Below, in pieces: positions 20,240 to 30,459 of a stretch of DNA of 64,000 nucleotides (its first letter is position 1; the number at the start of each line of letters is the position of its first letter). The stretch comes from Symsagittifera roscoffensis (Eukaryota > Xenacoelomorpha > Acoela > Convolutidae). Location of the stretch: assembly GCF_963678635.1 (NCBI RefSeq), contig NC_087064.1:29428189-29492188 (forward strand), written 5' to 3'. The position numbers and the translations under genes are program-made. Under the pieces are notes generated by a model that did not search any database, was not told where the DNA came from, and was given only the letters and a program-made list of their open reading frames with translations.

Positions 20240-22860
20240 CTGAAAACCCTTCCTCCTCTTGTTTTTTTAGAACCAACATCCCATCAAAATCCCTCCACTC
20301 GAACAGGACCACCACGAGACATATTAGTTACACATTATGATGGTGGCGAAAATGAACAAAAAACACTACACAAATACGCCCTAAATCAAGTAACCAATTA
20401 ACTCAATGCGAATCAGAATCACAAGAAGTTGAAACAACAAATATAGCAGCAACACTTTATTCGAAGCCCGAGCTACAACCTTAACAGGATATAAATTCAC
20501 AGCGAAATTTTTACAAAAAAAAGTACATTGTTCCCAAGTCTCAAATGGAAAAAAAATAGTCCCGATCACGAATCTTTCTATCAAAGCAACATTGAAAGAC
20601 TCTTACATCTTAAACCCGACAACCGTAAAACTAACTCAATTGATTAAAATTTACCACAAACAAAGGAACAAATCGAACACATCAAGCAGAACTTAAAAGG
20701 TACCATTGTCATATAAAATTAGACGACAAATATCCGCTCCACGGCGCACACGAATGTTTAACATATGATCTACACGATAAAAATCGGATACTACGTATTG
20801 GAATAAATAACCCTTGTAATTGCAAAGCAGACACAAAAAAATAAAGGATATCAAGAAAAAAGTTTTTCGATTGGAAAAATCAAATAGAAAAAGTACAGTT
20901 AACTCGAGATTTAAAAGACGACACAATAACATAGCAAGGAATATGCTTACCTTGCAAATGACCACGGTTTTTGCGATCCTTCCTTTGGTTTCTTGAATAC
21001 ACATGTACCACATTTCAAGTTGCAAAAAAAATCATGCAAGAACAATTAAATTTCATCAAAAATACTTCCTTGAATCAATTCATTTTGAACAAGCGAACCC
21101 TGATAAAATAGGATCTGACAAAAACCGTTATAAAAATATCGATCGAATAGAAAACAACTTAATGCGTTTTCAAGTCTACCCCGAAACAGAAGTCGCTTGC
21201 AAATATACTGCACTACTTTACAAAACACAATAATCAAAAATTCTTGCCGAATACCAAAAAACTTTCGACATGAAAACAGAAAAAAATTAATTAACCCATC
21301 TCAAATGTACCAATATTATAGTGACAAAAACTCATACATCCAAGTAATATTTTTGAAAAATACAGGAAATACTGGTGGAAAACTTCGTCCACAAGATAAA
21401 GGCAGCACAAGTTTAAATGAACTATTACTCATGAATCATACTCATTTTGGCACAATCCACTATGACATCCACTTAGATATGAATTGGATTACACAATAGG
21501 CAGAATGTTTCAAGAAATGTCAAAATTATCAGAAATAAAAACACTCCATCTTTTCTGTGAATTAGAACGAACATAAATCCTACAACCACGTGCACTAGTA
21601 GTATTGAAAATACCCTATGCAGAATATTTATTATCAGGCAATAGATCAAATATTATCGATTACAAAGGAAACATACTTTGGTACTACGCATGAAAAAAGT
21701 ATCACCATTATATGTTTTGAAGCCAAACAATGTTGTAAAAGAATCCCTAAATTCTACGAATATGAAGTACTTTTTGTCGATACACTTTCTAGACGCACAT
21801 GTTTTTGGGATACAGCCGTCCCCTGTGGATATGAAAATTTTCATAATGTTGTAGAGCTGAACTCATATGAAACCAAATACTATCTTCATACCCCATACCC
21901 AACACTTAGGCCACTATTAAACAAATTTTCACCAGAAAAAATCAGAGCTATCGCTCGTAACCCGAATGTAGAATTACAATCAATAGGTATATTTTCCAGA
22001 TCCGACATACAACACCATATTCGCACGCAACAATTTCTGGAACTCCTATCAAAATGGACACTATCCAAAGACAATCAATAGATCAAAAATTCAGAAAATT
22101 TCCTGAAACTGCAGGATTTTTAGACATTTATGCTCAAGACTACAGCGGATACTTTAAAAATTTAAAAAACGACATATATCTAAACAGTGAAAATACCGTT
22201 CACAAGGTATCTCACTTACTAATATTTTTAGCTTTGTAAATTCCAAAAACGAACTTCTCGCATTTCAAGGATGGCTCTTTTGCATCTTAGAAAGATTGAC
22301 TTTTTTCTACACTATGTTTATCTTTTTTGGATTTCTTTCTCATTATTGAAAGAAATCTATAACCCAAGCGTAAAACACACACAAACAAGCATTGTTTGCA
22401 GGATTTTTGGAATATTTTCGAGTTCAAATAAAAAAAGTCTTCTAGACGCTCAAATAAGTGAATACAAGAAAAAATTCTCAACAACACCAAATACATAGGA
22501 CACTTCACAAGACAACAGAAATATAACACCTACTGCACCACAGCTACAAAGTTTTCATAATAATCATCCATTACCTTTAGCACCACAAAACTCTAGAAAT
22601 ACAGCAATAACAGACCACACCTCCCCAAGTCACAGCTACCCACAAAGCCCAGTTTCTCATATATTAATCCATCAACCGAATACAGAAGACACATATGAAC
22701 AAATCGCAGAACAGCCACACACTACTTATTTCCTTTTTCAGAACAACCATTTTTTTAGCCCACAATGAGCCGCCAAATTAGATCCCTCAACCGCTCCCTT
22801 TTTTACCCATCCAACCTCCAACGTCACTCTTCTCGCATATCCCTTTCTGACCTCACATCA
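20240..22860 (+). pseudogene. Env-like region of element B, interrupted
   Basis: Successive short frames (20,693-20,830, 21,003-21,233, 21,197-21,499, 21,617-22,081, 22,271-22,498) share their order with minus-strand 45,340-43,040 of C. Visible traits are scattered cysteines (C-N-C-K, C-L-P-C-K, Y-T-C), a motif GGKLRPQDKGST, a hydrophobic stretch near 22,300 (YVYLFWISFSLL) and a Ser/Pro/His-rich tail ending before 22,770. Cys-rich ectodomain, one membrane span and a cytoplasmic tail placed 3' of pol is the envelope layout of retrovirus-like elements. No envelope family motif was recognised, and the copy carries many stops. Confidence 0.4.
22854..22859. repeat. Target-site duplication CACATC, left
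   Basis: CACATC directly precedes AGTAGTAG, the left tip of the inserted element. The same six bases directly follow CTACTACT at the right tip (37,086-37,091). The related element C has the unoccupied sequence at 42,945-42,950 (minus strand CATGTC). Confidence 0.9.
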
Positions 22861-24339
22861 GTAGTAGAAGGGTGAGCTGATCAAGGGGGGGGGGGGGGGG
22901 GGGTGCCTGCGGACCCCTATGTATTAACATAGGCTATAGAGTATCCGTTCCGCACCCTATGTATTGAGATAGGCTATAGATTTTCCAATGTATTAGGATA
23001 GGGAATAGATTTCCCAATGAATTAAGATACGAGGTTTCAGATGGTAAGATGGTAAGTTTCAGAAAAATTTTTGGCGCCCGAATTTTTTGAGCTCGTTTTT
23101 GCCGATACTTGCGTTTCTTAGCTAGCTTCTACGGTTTAGATGTTTTGATTATTGTTTTATAGGTTTGATTCAACGAGAAAACTTGCTAAAGCTATACTGA
23201 AACCTAACGAAACTTCGAGAAAAAAATCATGTTTTTTGAAAAAAAATTGGTTTTTATGTGGAAATGTCTAGTTTTTTCGCAAAAACTTTGGCTCGCATGT
23301 ATTCAGTTTTATTGTACATGGTAAGTCAATGGTAAGGGTTTTTGGGCAAAAACTTGGAGTTTTTGTCACAAAAATTGAAAATTTTTCATAAAAATTTTAA
23401 AACACTATAAGTTTTATTGTAACTCGATCTAATTTATGGAATACTCTTATTTTCAATCTACCTGAATTTATGTCAAAACCTACTAAAACTTCGAAAAAAG
23501 TCAAATTTTAGGAAAAAAATTGCAAAAAATTCAAGTTTTTTGGGAAAAGATACAATAAATTCAAAGTTTTCGGAAAAAAATGCAAAAATTTCAAAGTTTT
23601 TGGAACAAACTGAAAATTTTTGGAAAGAACTGCAAAAATATCAAGATTTTAGCTAGTTTTTTGTTGCTTCTGATCTATTTGAATAAAAAATAAATACTTT
23701 AGAGTTTAAAATTAAGCTCAAATTTTATTTCAACTGGCATCATGTTGAGACACTGATACAAAACTTTGAATAGATATATGGATTTTTCCAAAATTTCCTC
23801 ACAAAAAATTGAAATACGATAAATTTTAGCAATATTTGAGTAACAAAGCGGGGTTTATAATGCTCTCAACATTAACAAGAAAGCTCATAAAAGCTGAATC
23901 GAAATTGAAACTTGTAGAAGATATTGAAAATAACCATAATTTTCAAGAAAATAAAATAAAAATTATTCAAATTTGTCAAAAATATTCAAGTTTCACCCTT
24001 TTAGTTGGTTATTTAACAGATTTTTTGTCCAATTCAGGGAGAAGTGAAATAGGACTCTCAATACAATTGAACATTAAGAGCAATATTTCATTAAGTTTCT
24101 AGATTTTTGCTCAATGATTAACCCAAATTTGTACAAAAATTACAAATTCAGATAAGTTATTCACCTTAATAGTAACGAATTTAAGATCAATGATGGAAAA
24201 TGAACAGCTAATTACTAAAATTGACTACAAACGAGATAAATGTTTCTTAAAAATTTATTCGATATTTGCTCAAATTCAACAAAATCTTCTTCATAACTGA
24301 TGATTATCTCTCTGTTGCTTCTGCAACATAATTTTCACA

Positions 24340-24960
24340 ATTTTCCATAGAAATGTTCTATTCTTAAAGGTCATTCTTACTTTCTGCTTAATACATGGTT
24401 CCGCTATTGAACACACTTTGCAAGAAAATTATTCAGAACTGGAGAAATTAGGGGGAAAATAGTATCAATCGAACGAACAATTTGCTAGCAGAGATGAAAT
24501 TTGAACTGATACCGTCTGATTATTTTGATAAAAATTGTAAATGTCTTCCTCAAGTTTCCCTTTTTAGGTGCTACAGTAAACTATTTAAGCAAAAATACAA
24601 CTTTTGGGATCAATATCTATCACTTTTCCGGAAAAATAGTCATTTTTTCATGATTTTCTGTAGAAATGCTCTTTGCTTTAAGGTTATTCCTGCTTTCTGC
24701 TTAATGCATGTTTTCGCTATTGAACACATTTTGCAAGAAAATTTAGTCAGAACTGGAGAATTTAGGAGGAAAATAGTATCAATTGAACGAACAATTTGCT
24801 GGCAAAGATGAAATTAGAACTGATACCGTCTGATTACTATGATAAAAATTGTAAATGTCTTCCTCAAGTTTCCCTTGTTAGGTGCTACAGTAAACTATTC
24901 AAGCAAAAATACAACTTATGGGACCAATAACTATCACTTTTCTTGCAAAATAAACATTGA
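24340..24960. repeat. Tandem duplication (two units of about 310 bp) in the left arm only
   Basis: Both units contain TTTCTGCTTAAT-CATG, GAACACA-TTTGCAAGAAAAT, CGAACGAACAATTTGCT and TGTAAATGTCTTCCTCAAGT. The right arm has one unit (about 35,330-35,590). This accounts for the 308-bp excess of the left arm. Confidence 0.85.
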
Positions 24961-25063
24961 ACAGCTTTTTTTTTCTTATTTAAAACGGAAGTTTTCTCAA
25001 AAATATCGAATTGAGAAAGAATCGGTGCTGGTTAAAACATTCAAAAAAATATGTAAAAAATGA
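24839..25063 (+). CDS. Possible 74-residue ORF in the left arm (mirror copy 35,184-35,408)
   Basis: ATG at 24,839 starts a basic frame ending in F-K-K-I-C-K-K. The right-arm copy has the same length with five amino acid changes. Open frames kept in both arms could reflect selection, but arms with so few changes keep many frames by chance. No domain was recognised. Confidence 0.2.
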   Translation: MIKIVNVFLKFPLLGATVNYSSKNTTYGTNNYHFSCKINIEQLFFSYLKRKFSQKYRIEKESVLVKTFKKICKK

Positions 25064-26258
25064 GAATATAAATGTGTTTTTACAATTTAAGAACAAGTTA
25101 GGAGCAGCTCTATTGGTTATATTCTGAAAACCTCCGGAAATACGCAAGGGAACCTAGTTCCTAACATCTACAACATCTAAAAATTTCTAAAAGAGCGCGT
25201 ATCAAAAAATTGATTTAGCAAAGGAAATCAAGGTGCAAACTGGAACAATTGTGTAATTTTCGGATTTTTATTAGGCAAAAAAAAACTCTATATAGTTAAA
25301 AAATATATTGAAATGTAGATCTTGAAAGTTGTTTTTGCTTTATGCTTCATGTATCTTCTTCCAAAAGATGTCGGATTGAGTTAACTTTACAAACACTATC
25401 CTCAAAACATCTGATTTTTCATAAAAAATTACCTTATGTATCAAAGGATAACAAACTTTTCTAATGAATTACACATAAATACCAATCTTTGCCACTTTTT
25501 ATGTCGCACTTTTTATTGTCTCAAAATATGGTTTATAAGCTAAATTTTAGTAAAATTATGTCAAAACTCCAAATGAATTAAATCGAGTTTCTATCTCATT
25601 TTCTCAGTTTCTGCTTCATCTTCTATCTATCAAATTAATCCAATTTGAACAAAAAACTACTTGAAAATTGAACTTTTGATGGAAAAATGTATCGTTTCAA
25701 CGAACGTTCAACAATCCGAAGCTGAATTAATACCATGAATCATTTGCTAAACGTATTTAAATGATTTTCTCTACTTGAAAATTTTATATTGCTGTTTCAA
25801 CTCTGAATTTCTATTTTGAAGTAAATTTTGGGTTGAGAATGATGTATATTATTATCTTGAAATTTTCAAATGTCAGCAAAACTTACAATTTCCAGGTCAG
25901 TTATCAATTACTTTTCTGAAACGTAGAAAAAAAAGCGAAAGAAAAAGCATAATTCTTAGTAAATCAATCCTCAATATCTGCTACGCACTACTCTAAGATT
26001 ACTTTTACAACCACTAAGTAAGGAAACCTTTAAATTGGTTACTAGGCAAAACCTTTCAATTAATCGATAGTTTATAAATATCCGGTTTTTTAATGTATTT
26101 CAACAAATTCTTAAGCACTCATTAGCGTATGTGATTTGCTTTTACTACAAATTTATTGCAACAAAATCTCCGCAAGCTTGCAACCAATGGAGTTTTTACT
26201 GTAGATTAAAGAATTCGGATTGATTTCCGTCGAAAGTTTCACGACAATTTGAACTCAA

Positions 26259-26669
26259 TTGTTGCTGGTTTTACCATCAATCAGAACCTTTGAATATGAC
26301 AGAACAAGAATAATGACAAAAAACTGTAAATTTTTTACTAAAAAGTTTTCAAATATAGTGTATAGACTTTTCAGACTCAGTAAAAAATTATTATTCAAAG
26401 TATTTTCTACTATATTTTTCTCAAAAATATATCAATTTTACCTTCTCTTCGAGTGTTTTTTGAGACTGCCGAGCACATACTTTAACATTATATTGACACT
26501 GCTTCATCTTGATATGATTAGTAAGTTCCTCGCTGCTAAATGTATAAAAGTTACAATTGGAACACTTTAAAACGTCACAGTGCCTTCGATGTCTTGACGC
26601 ATCTTTAGGTGTGTATTCTCTTCCACATTCAAGACATGCAATTCTTTTGTTTCTACTAAGTAACGGCAT
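26259..26669 (-). CDS. Tandem C2HC-like zinc-finger protein, left-arm copy
   Basis: ATG at 26,669. The 82-residue frame to 26,421 has two Cys-rich fingers: C-L-E-C, x11, H-R-R-H-C (residues 12-31) and C-S-N-C, x12, H-x5-C (residues 36-58), followed by a basic tail. Such fingers bind nucleic acid or partner proteins. The frame passes a possible donor (GAGAAG|GTAAAA), and a TTTACAG acceptor about 115 bases on would add a hydrophobic end F-F-V-I-I-L-V-L ending near 26,259. The spliced form is inference. The right arm has a copy with six substitutions, all outside the Cys/His ligands except R29S next to the ligand His. Confidence 0.55.
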
Positions 26670-26886
26670 CTCAATAGGAAGAAAAAGAAAAAAATGGGAG
26701 ATTTAGAATGTCCCAAATTTTCAGTAAAGAAAAGTTGAATAGGCTCAAAAAATGAGTAAAAGTGAATAAAAACAGCAAATTTCTTAAGCAATTGTTTTTG
26801 ACGTGAAAAAAAATCAGAATAGATACGCTATTTAGCCTAGCTGAAATGAAAATGATCCAATCTAACCATGGAGTTTTCAAAAATTT

Positions 26887-27150
26887 ATATTATCAAATTT
26901 ATATTTATTTATATTTTCAAATATTATCCAAAGTTTATGTCAACCAATCGAAACTGATTTCTACATCTCATGGGTTTTTCAACAGTTTTGATATCGTTTG
27001 TAGATATCAGAGATTTCTTCACAGGTAGTATTTGTGATAATAACCAATCAGAATGAAGTATTCACAGATTTTAAAATACTTTGTAGATCAGAACCAAACT
27101 ATGTTTATGAAACTTCCCAATCAATCAATTTAATTGAATTGCTCTAACAT
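26887..27150. other. Start of the unique centre; no gene seen
   Basis: AT-rich, with CCAAT-type words (AACCAATCAGAAT near 27,042, CAACCAATCGAAA near 26,942). No coding signal was found. Confidence 0.4.
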
Positions 27151-27152
27151 AA

Positions 27153-27530
27153 CTAAGATATAAACTTTGATACCTTAGAGAGATAAATGAGATTTATTGT
27201 CTGGTTTATTTTTTTTTCGATGCTGAATTCAAATTTTGAAATTTCAATCAAAATTTTTTCGATTTGTTCTATTTCTAACCAATGAAAAGAGAAATTACCA
27301 AAATATACGTTTTTATTGTTTTCTTTCTGGTATATTGTAATAAAAACAACCGGAAGTTTTTTAAATTTGGATAGTCGATTAAAAGATAATCTGACAACTC
27401 TAGATTTTGCATTTGTATCAAATTCAAAACAGTAATCGAAATGATGTTCCTTATCTTCAATATTTTTTTCATAGAATCTTCCATTCGTTTGTTTTTTACT
27501 GATCGACCACTCAATTTGAGTTAGTTCTTC
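27153..27530 (-). CDS. PC4-like open frame (terminal exon without its own start)
   Basis: A minus-strand frame of 125 codons without ATG ends at TAG 27,153-27,155. It contains S-R-V-V-R-L-S-F-N-R-L, then KLPVVFITIYQKENNKNVYF, then F-S-F-H-W-L-E-I-E-Q-I-E-K-I-L. This strand-strand-turn-helix pattern closely parallels residues 120-175 of the gene at 28,259: K-P-P-Y-I-Q-I-R-F-F-T-A-K-E-N, then V-N-Y-T-L-N-E-F-K-E-L-S-Q-I-L. It resembles the p15/PC4 ssDNA-binding domain. The missing start implies an upstream exon, perhaps the frame at 27,605-27,811, but no clean splice was found. Confidence 0.4.
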   Translation of the reverse strand, partial: EELTQIEWSISKKQTNGRFYEKNIEDKEHHFDYCFEFDTNAKSRVVRLSFNRLSKFKKLPVVFITIYQKENNKNVYFGNFSFHWLEIEQIEKILIEISKFEFSIEKKINQTINLIYLSKVSKFIS

Positions 27531-27604
27531 TTAATAAAAACATTGTTGATAAATCTGGCAGTACTCTTCTTTTCTGAAATCTCCTCTCCATCTTTTTAAC
27601 AGAA

Positions 27605-27811
27605 TTATTGAATTTCTGTGTTTCTATACAAGTTAAAACTAATACAATCTCCATCGACGTCATCTGTCCACCACTGTTTTTGGTTTTTGTAGTAATTCAA
27701 CCTTAAAATCTGATAAATGTTCATTTCAGACATTGAAAACGCTTTTGATAGAAACATATTTCTTACTGAAATTAACAAAGAAACTTGAAAAAACTCGAAT
27801 TGTTGAACCAT
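27605..27811 (-). CDS. Possible upstream exon of the PC4-like gene
   Basis: ATG at 27,811 gives M-V-Q-Q-F-E-F-F-Q, then V-R-N-M-F-L-S-K-A-F-S-M-S-E-M-N-I-Y-Q-I-L-R-L, ending at 27,605. The F-S-M-S-E-x-N-I-Y-Q-I-L run looks like the end of a PC4-type unit (last strand then helix). A GAGATTTCAG acceptor lies between this frame and the next, but joining the obvious donors gives stops. The copy may be broken or the intron may be elsewhere. Confidence 0.3.
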   Translation of the reverse strand: MVQQFEFFQVSLLISVRNMFLSKAFSMSEMNIYQILRLNYYKNQKQWWTDDVDGDCISFNLYRNTEIQ

Positions 27812-28258
27812 TTTTTACTTATTTTGTAATCAACATAAAGTATATTTCCTTTATTTAGAGACTGGTTATTTTTAAGTTAATTCATGTAGCCAATCAAAAC
27901 CTCAAATTAAGGCAATTGAAAACAACCAATGAAATTCAGAATTTCGAAAAATAATGATAATGTTACAACTAACTATACATTTTGTTTGTAATGTTGTTCA
28001 AATAAGACAACTTTTAATATCTTTTGATAAAAGCATTAATTTAATAAATTTTTCTGTAATTTCCTAAACAAATACTGGAAAATCTATTGATAATTGGATA
28101 GAGTTTTATGTCAATTTTGATTAAATTTTCATGTTTTGTCTGATTTTTCCTGAGATATCCCAGCTCTAAATTTGAACTTCAGTGACAAAAGATAGTTTTG
28201 AACCAACAATTTTTCAATTAACCAACATACAAAACATCACAAAGCATTACTGAGGCTT

Positions 28259-28786
28259 TCAATTATCAACAAACAAAAAGTCTCCCAAAATTTGGGACAG
28301 TTCTTTGAATTCGTTCAAAGTATAGTTGACATAGGCAACTTGTTTCATTGCTTCATTCTCTTTTGCAGTAAAGAATCGAATCTGAATGTAGGGTGGCTTG
28401 TTCACACCGTACTTCTTGATTGTGACACACACCCTCCTCATGTTGTATGTTGCTATTTCATATACTCTATTACAGATCTCCAGCTCCTGATCCATTGTTG
28501 ATTCTTGGCCAGGTTTGGCTTCATATATAGGTACGAGTCCAAGGTTTTCAGCATCGTGAATAACAGTATTCCGGATTGTCGATAATGCTTCACGTTCTTT
28601 TTCACTAAGATGGACTTGTTGGGAATTTTCAAATTGTCCCAAATCGTTAATTTTCAATAGTTGAAAGCAAGGCTCAAAATAAAATTTCCCCTTGTAGGAT
28701 TTTTGGAACCAAACAAATCTCCCAATTCTTGTTTGATTTTTTGAAAACTCAATATAATTGGGACTAGTGTCTTTTCTTGAGTACAT
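28259..28786 (-). CDS. Tandem PC4-like protein, 175 residues
   Basis: An uninterrupted frame from ATG 28,786 to stop at 28,259. Two units with the same pattern are visible. Unit 1 (residues about 20-85): R-F-V-W-F-Q-K-S-Y-K-G-K-F-Y-F, then Q-V-H-L-S-E-K-E-R-E-A-L-S-T-I. Unit 2 (about 115-172): R-R-V-C-V-T-I-K-K-Y, then Y-I-Q-I-R-F-F, then V-N-Y-T-L-N-E-F-K-E-L. Human PC4 has the same layout (strand, K-G-K turn, strand, then G-I-S-L followed by a helix) and binds single-stranded DNA. Similarity is by pattern only. The 216-base gap to the divergent gene at 29,003 probably holds both promoters. Confidence 0.45.
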   Translation of the reverse strand: MYSRKDTSPNYIEFSKNQTRIGRFVWFQKSYKGKFYFEPCFQLLKINDLGQFENSQQVHLSEKEREALSTIRNTVIHDAENLGLVPIYEAKPGQESTMDQELEICNRVYEIATYNMRRVCVTIKKYGVNKPPYIQIRFFTAKENEAMKQVAYVNYTLNEFKELSQILGDFLFVDN

Positions 28787-28962
28787 TTTTGAAGAACAGA
28801 CTGATCAGATGAAGAGAAGTGAGAAAAATGATTTTGAGATTAATTGAAAATTGAAGTAAAATGTATGACTCATCATGATTTTCATTTATGGAAGTTATAT
28901 CAAATAAGGAATGTTTTGTATGAAATTTACATATACCGAAATCACGTAGGCGTTACTTCTCC

Positions 28963-28970
28963 TATATAAA
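28963..28970 (+). promoter_or_regulatory. TATA box for the plus-strand gene at 29,003
   Basis: TATATAAA lies 33 bases before the ATG at 29,003, and TTGTTTCAG directly precedes that ATG. The latter has the form of a nematode splice or trans-splice acceptor. Confidence 0.45.
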
Positions 28971-29002
28971 TCCACAATTCTCAGCAAAAATCATTGTTTC
29001 AG

Positions 29003-29598
29003 ATGGCTGCAGCGATGTGTCAAGCTCTTCCCAGCTTTTATTCAGATTATTGTACAAAATCGCTATTTATTTCCGTTTCCAGTGATTTTTACGAAAAATA
29101 CATAGTAACACAGGATTATTGTGTCTCTACCCACAACGCTTTATGTTCTTTGGAAAATTGTAAGTTCCATTTGGTTTTAATAGGAATATCCCTTATCTCT
29201 TAGTTTTTCAGAGATTAGACAAATATGTATACATTTATCAAGAAATTGACTGTCTTTACACATTGTTCAAACACAGATTCTATTCAAGTATTGTTACGTC
29301 AAGCGGAGAATTGTTCAATCAGCTTAGACGAGCTGTTCAACATAAATTACGATGGAGAAGAGCCGAAAAGATGCCTAGTGTTTCAAAGAAACGACTAATT
29401 CGGAAAAAATTCAAGAGACATTATTTATGTTCCAACCAGAAACTGGCTTCCACACAAACTCATGGTTCAGCTTTTCTGGATAGAATTCGAAAAATTCAAA
29501 ACTCAAAATATGAACCTGATTTGTTCAAGATTATTGATTGCTTTATTGATTGTCATGGTTCTGTGCATAGTGATTATGTAAGTTTTGTGATAAAATAA
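29003..29598 (+). CDS. Basic protein of unknown function, probably two exons, junction defective or mis-modelled
   Basis: Exon 1 from ATG 29,003 encodes 52 residues (M-A-A-A-M-C-Q-A-L-P at the start) and ends at a perfect donor GTAAGT at 29,160. TTTTTCAG ends at 29,211. The downstream frame starts R-L-D-K-Y-V-Y-I-Y-Q and runs 129 residues to TAA at 29,596-29,598. It is rich in Lys/Arg (RRAEK, KKRLIRKKFKRH), as in a nucleic-acid-binding or nuclear-targeting protein. Joining these sites leaves a TAG at the junction (phase 1 to phase 0), so either the copy is frameshifted or a site is wrong. No domain was recognised. Confidence 0.4.
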
Positions 29599-29751
29599 TC
29601 AATTCTTTTCAAATGTGCTCTTAAAATTTTACATTGATAAATCTTTAAAAACAAAGCTTTGGTTCAGGAGCACTTTATTCAAATGATAAAAAAAACCAAT
29701 TTACAATTTAATGGGAAACTTGAAAAAATGTGTAAAAAATCAAAAAATGAG

Positions 29752-30330
29752 TTAATTTTCGAGTTCCTTGTCACTTTCTTCTTCATGTGCCACACCATGT
29801 TTCCTTCTAAACAGAGCTAAGTTATCCTGTTGAACCTTCAATTTTTCTTTCTTGTACCTTCTATCACGAATTGTTTCAATTTTTCGGCAATAATATAGGG
29901 AAATTCTTAAGGGACTGAAAAACTTCTTCGGATCTCTGTAGAAGATGTCAAATTCAACCATTTTTTCAAAAATAGTCATTTGTAGTAAATGTTCACTTGT
30001 AAGCAAATGAAAACTATTTCCGTATCCCAGATCCACAACTTCATCAAAATATTTTTCATTTGAATCATATGAAAACCCGTACTTTTTTCTCGAAGATGAC
30101 TTAGACATAGCCAATTCTTTTCCAAATTCTCTAACTCTTCTGCTCTCGAGTTCTCTCCATTCCGAAAGATCTATAATAATTTGCTCACTAGCTTGGGACA
30201 TTTTATTAAATTTGAGAATCTTGACAGTTTCGGTGCCAAGTTCAAACTGGATGCAGTAACTCGCTCGTTCTATTATGATTGGTTTCAAAATTTGAGATAG
30301 ATTTCCGTTTCTTCTAAAAATTCTTCTCAT
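29752..30330 (-). CDS. PC4-like protein, about 192 residues
   Basis: The frame is open from 30,453, but the first ATG is at 30,330 (M-R-R-I-F-R-R). TATAAA on the minus strand lies at about 30,462. Residues about 25-60 read S-Y-C-I-Q-F-E-L-G, then V-K-I-L-K-F-N-K-M, then Q-I-I-I-D-L-S-E-W-R-E-L-E-S-R-R, with the last strand followed by a helix as in PC4. A Ser/Lys patch (SKSSSRKK), a second folded part with an S-P-L-R-I-S-L-Y-Y segment and a charged C-terminus (EEESDKELEN) follow. It is convergent with the plus-strand gene ending at 29,598. Family assignment is tentative. Confidence 0.4.
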   Translation of the reverse strand: MRRIFRRNGNLSQILKPIIIERASYCIQFELGTETVKILKFNKMSQASEQIIIDLSEWRELESRRVREFGKELAMSKSSSRKKYGFSYDSNEKYFDEVVDLGYGNSFHLLTSEHLLQMTIFEKMVEFDIFYRDPKKFFSPLRISLYYCRKIETIRDRRYKKEKLKVQQDNLALFRRKHGVAHEEESDKELEN

Positions 30331-30459
30331 GTCGATAAAATGAACTGATTTGTGGGAGATTTTCAAATGAAATGAAATATATTTTTTCACCTGTAGATTT
30401 TGACTGTAGAAAAATTGAACTCCAAAAATTTTGCAACACTTGTTTGACTTCAATTGTTT

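Larger units (their letters stand above)
17080..22859 (+). mobile_element. Retrovirus-like element B, left part (5'-truncated)
   Basis: Plus-strand copy of the same family as element C. It begins inside the integrase core and continues through the integrase tail, a conserved leader-like segment, a hydrophobic and Pro/Thr/Gln-rich region, a Cys-rich env-like region and the start of the 3' gene. It is cut at 22,859 by the long-TIR element and resumes at 37,092. Every gene has stops or frameshifts. Gag, RT and RNase H are missing on the left. Confidence 0.8.
22860..26886. repeat. Left terminal inverted repeat
   Basis: It matches the reverse complement of 33,367-37,085 from tip to AAAAATTT at the inner edge. 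Near the tip are 19 G residues (22,885-22,903), then three related subterminal units built on CTATGTATTAACATAGGCTATAG (shortened: TATGTATT-A-ATAGG-TATAG). The copies differ by scattered substitutions. The left arm carries an extra duplication of about 310 bp (24,340-24,960). Confidence 0.92.

Noticed and set aside
17080-22859. Elements B/C as parts of the Maverick
   Set aside because: The 6-bp duplication and the unoccupied site in C show that B is the target and not part of the inserted element. Its integrase belongs with RT and RNase H.
23836-24102. 88-residue ORF in the left arm with a mirror at 35,841-36,098
   Set aside because: It begins without an ATG, and the two arms differ by many replacement changes, so there is no sign of constraint.
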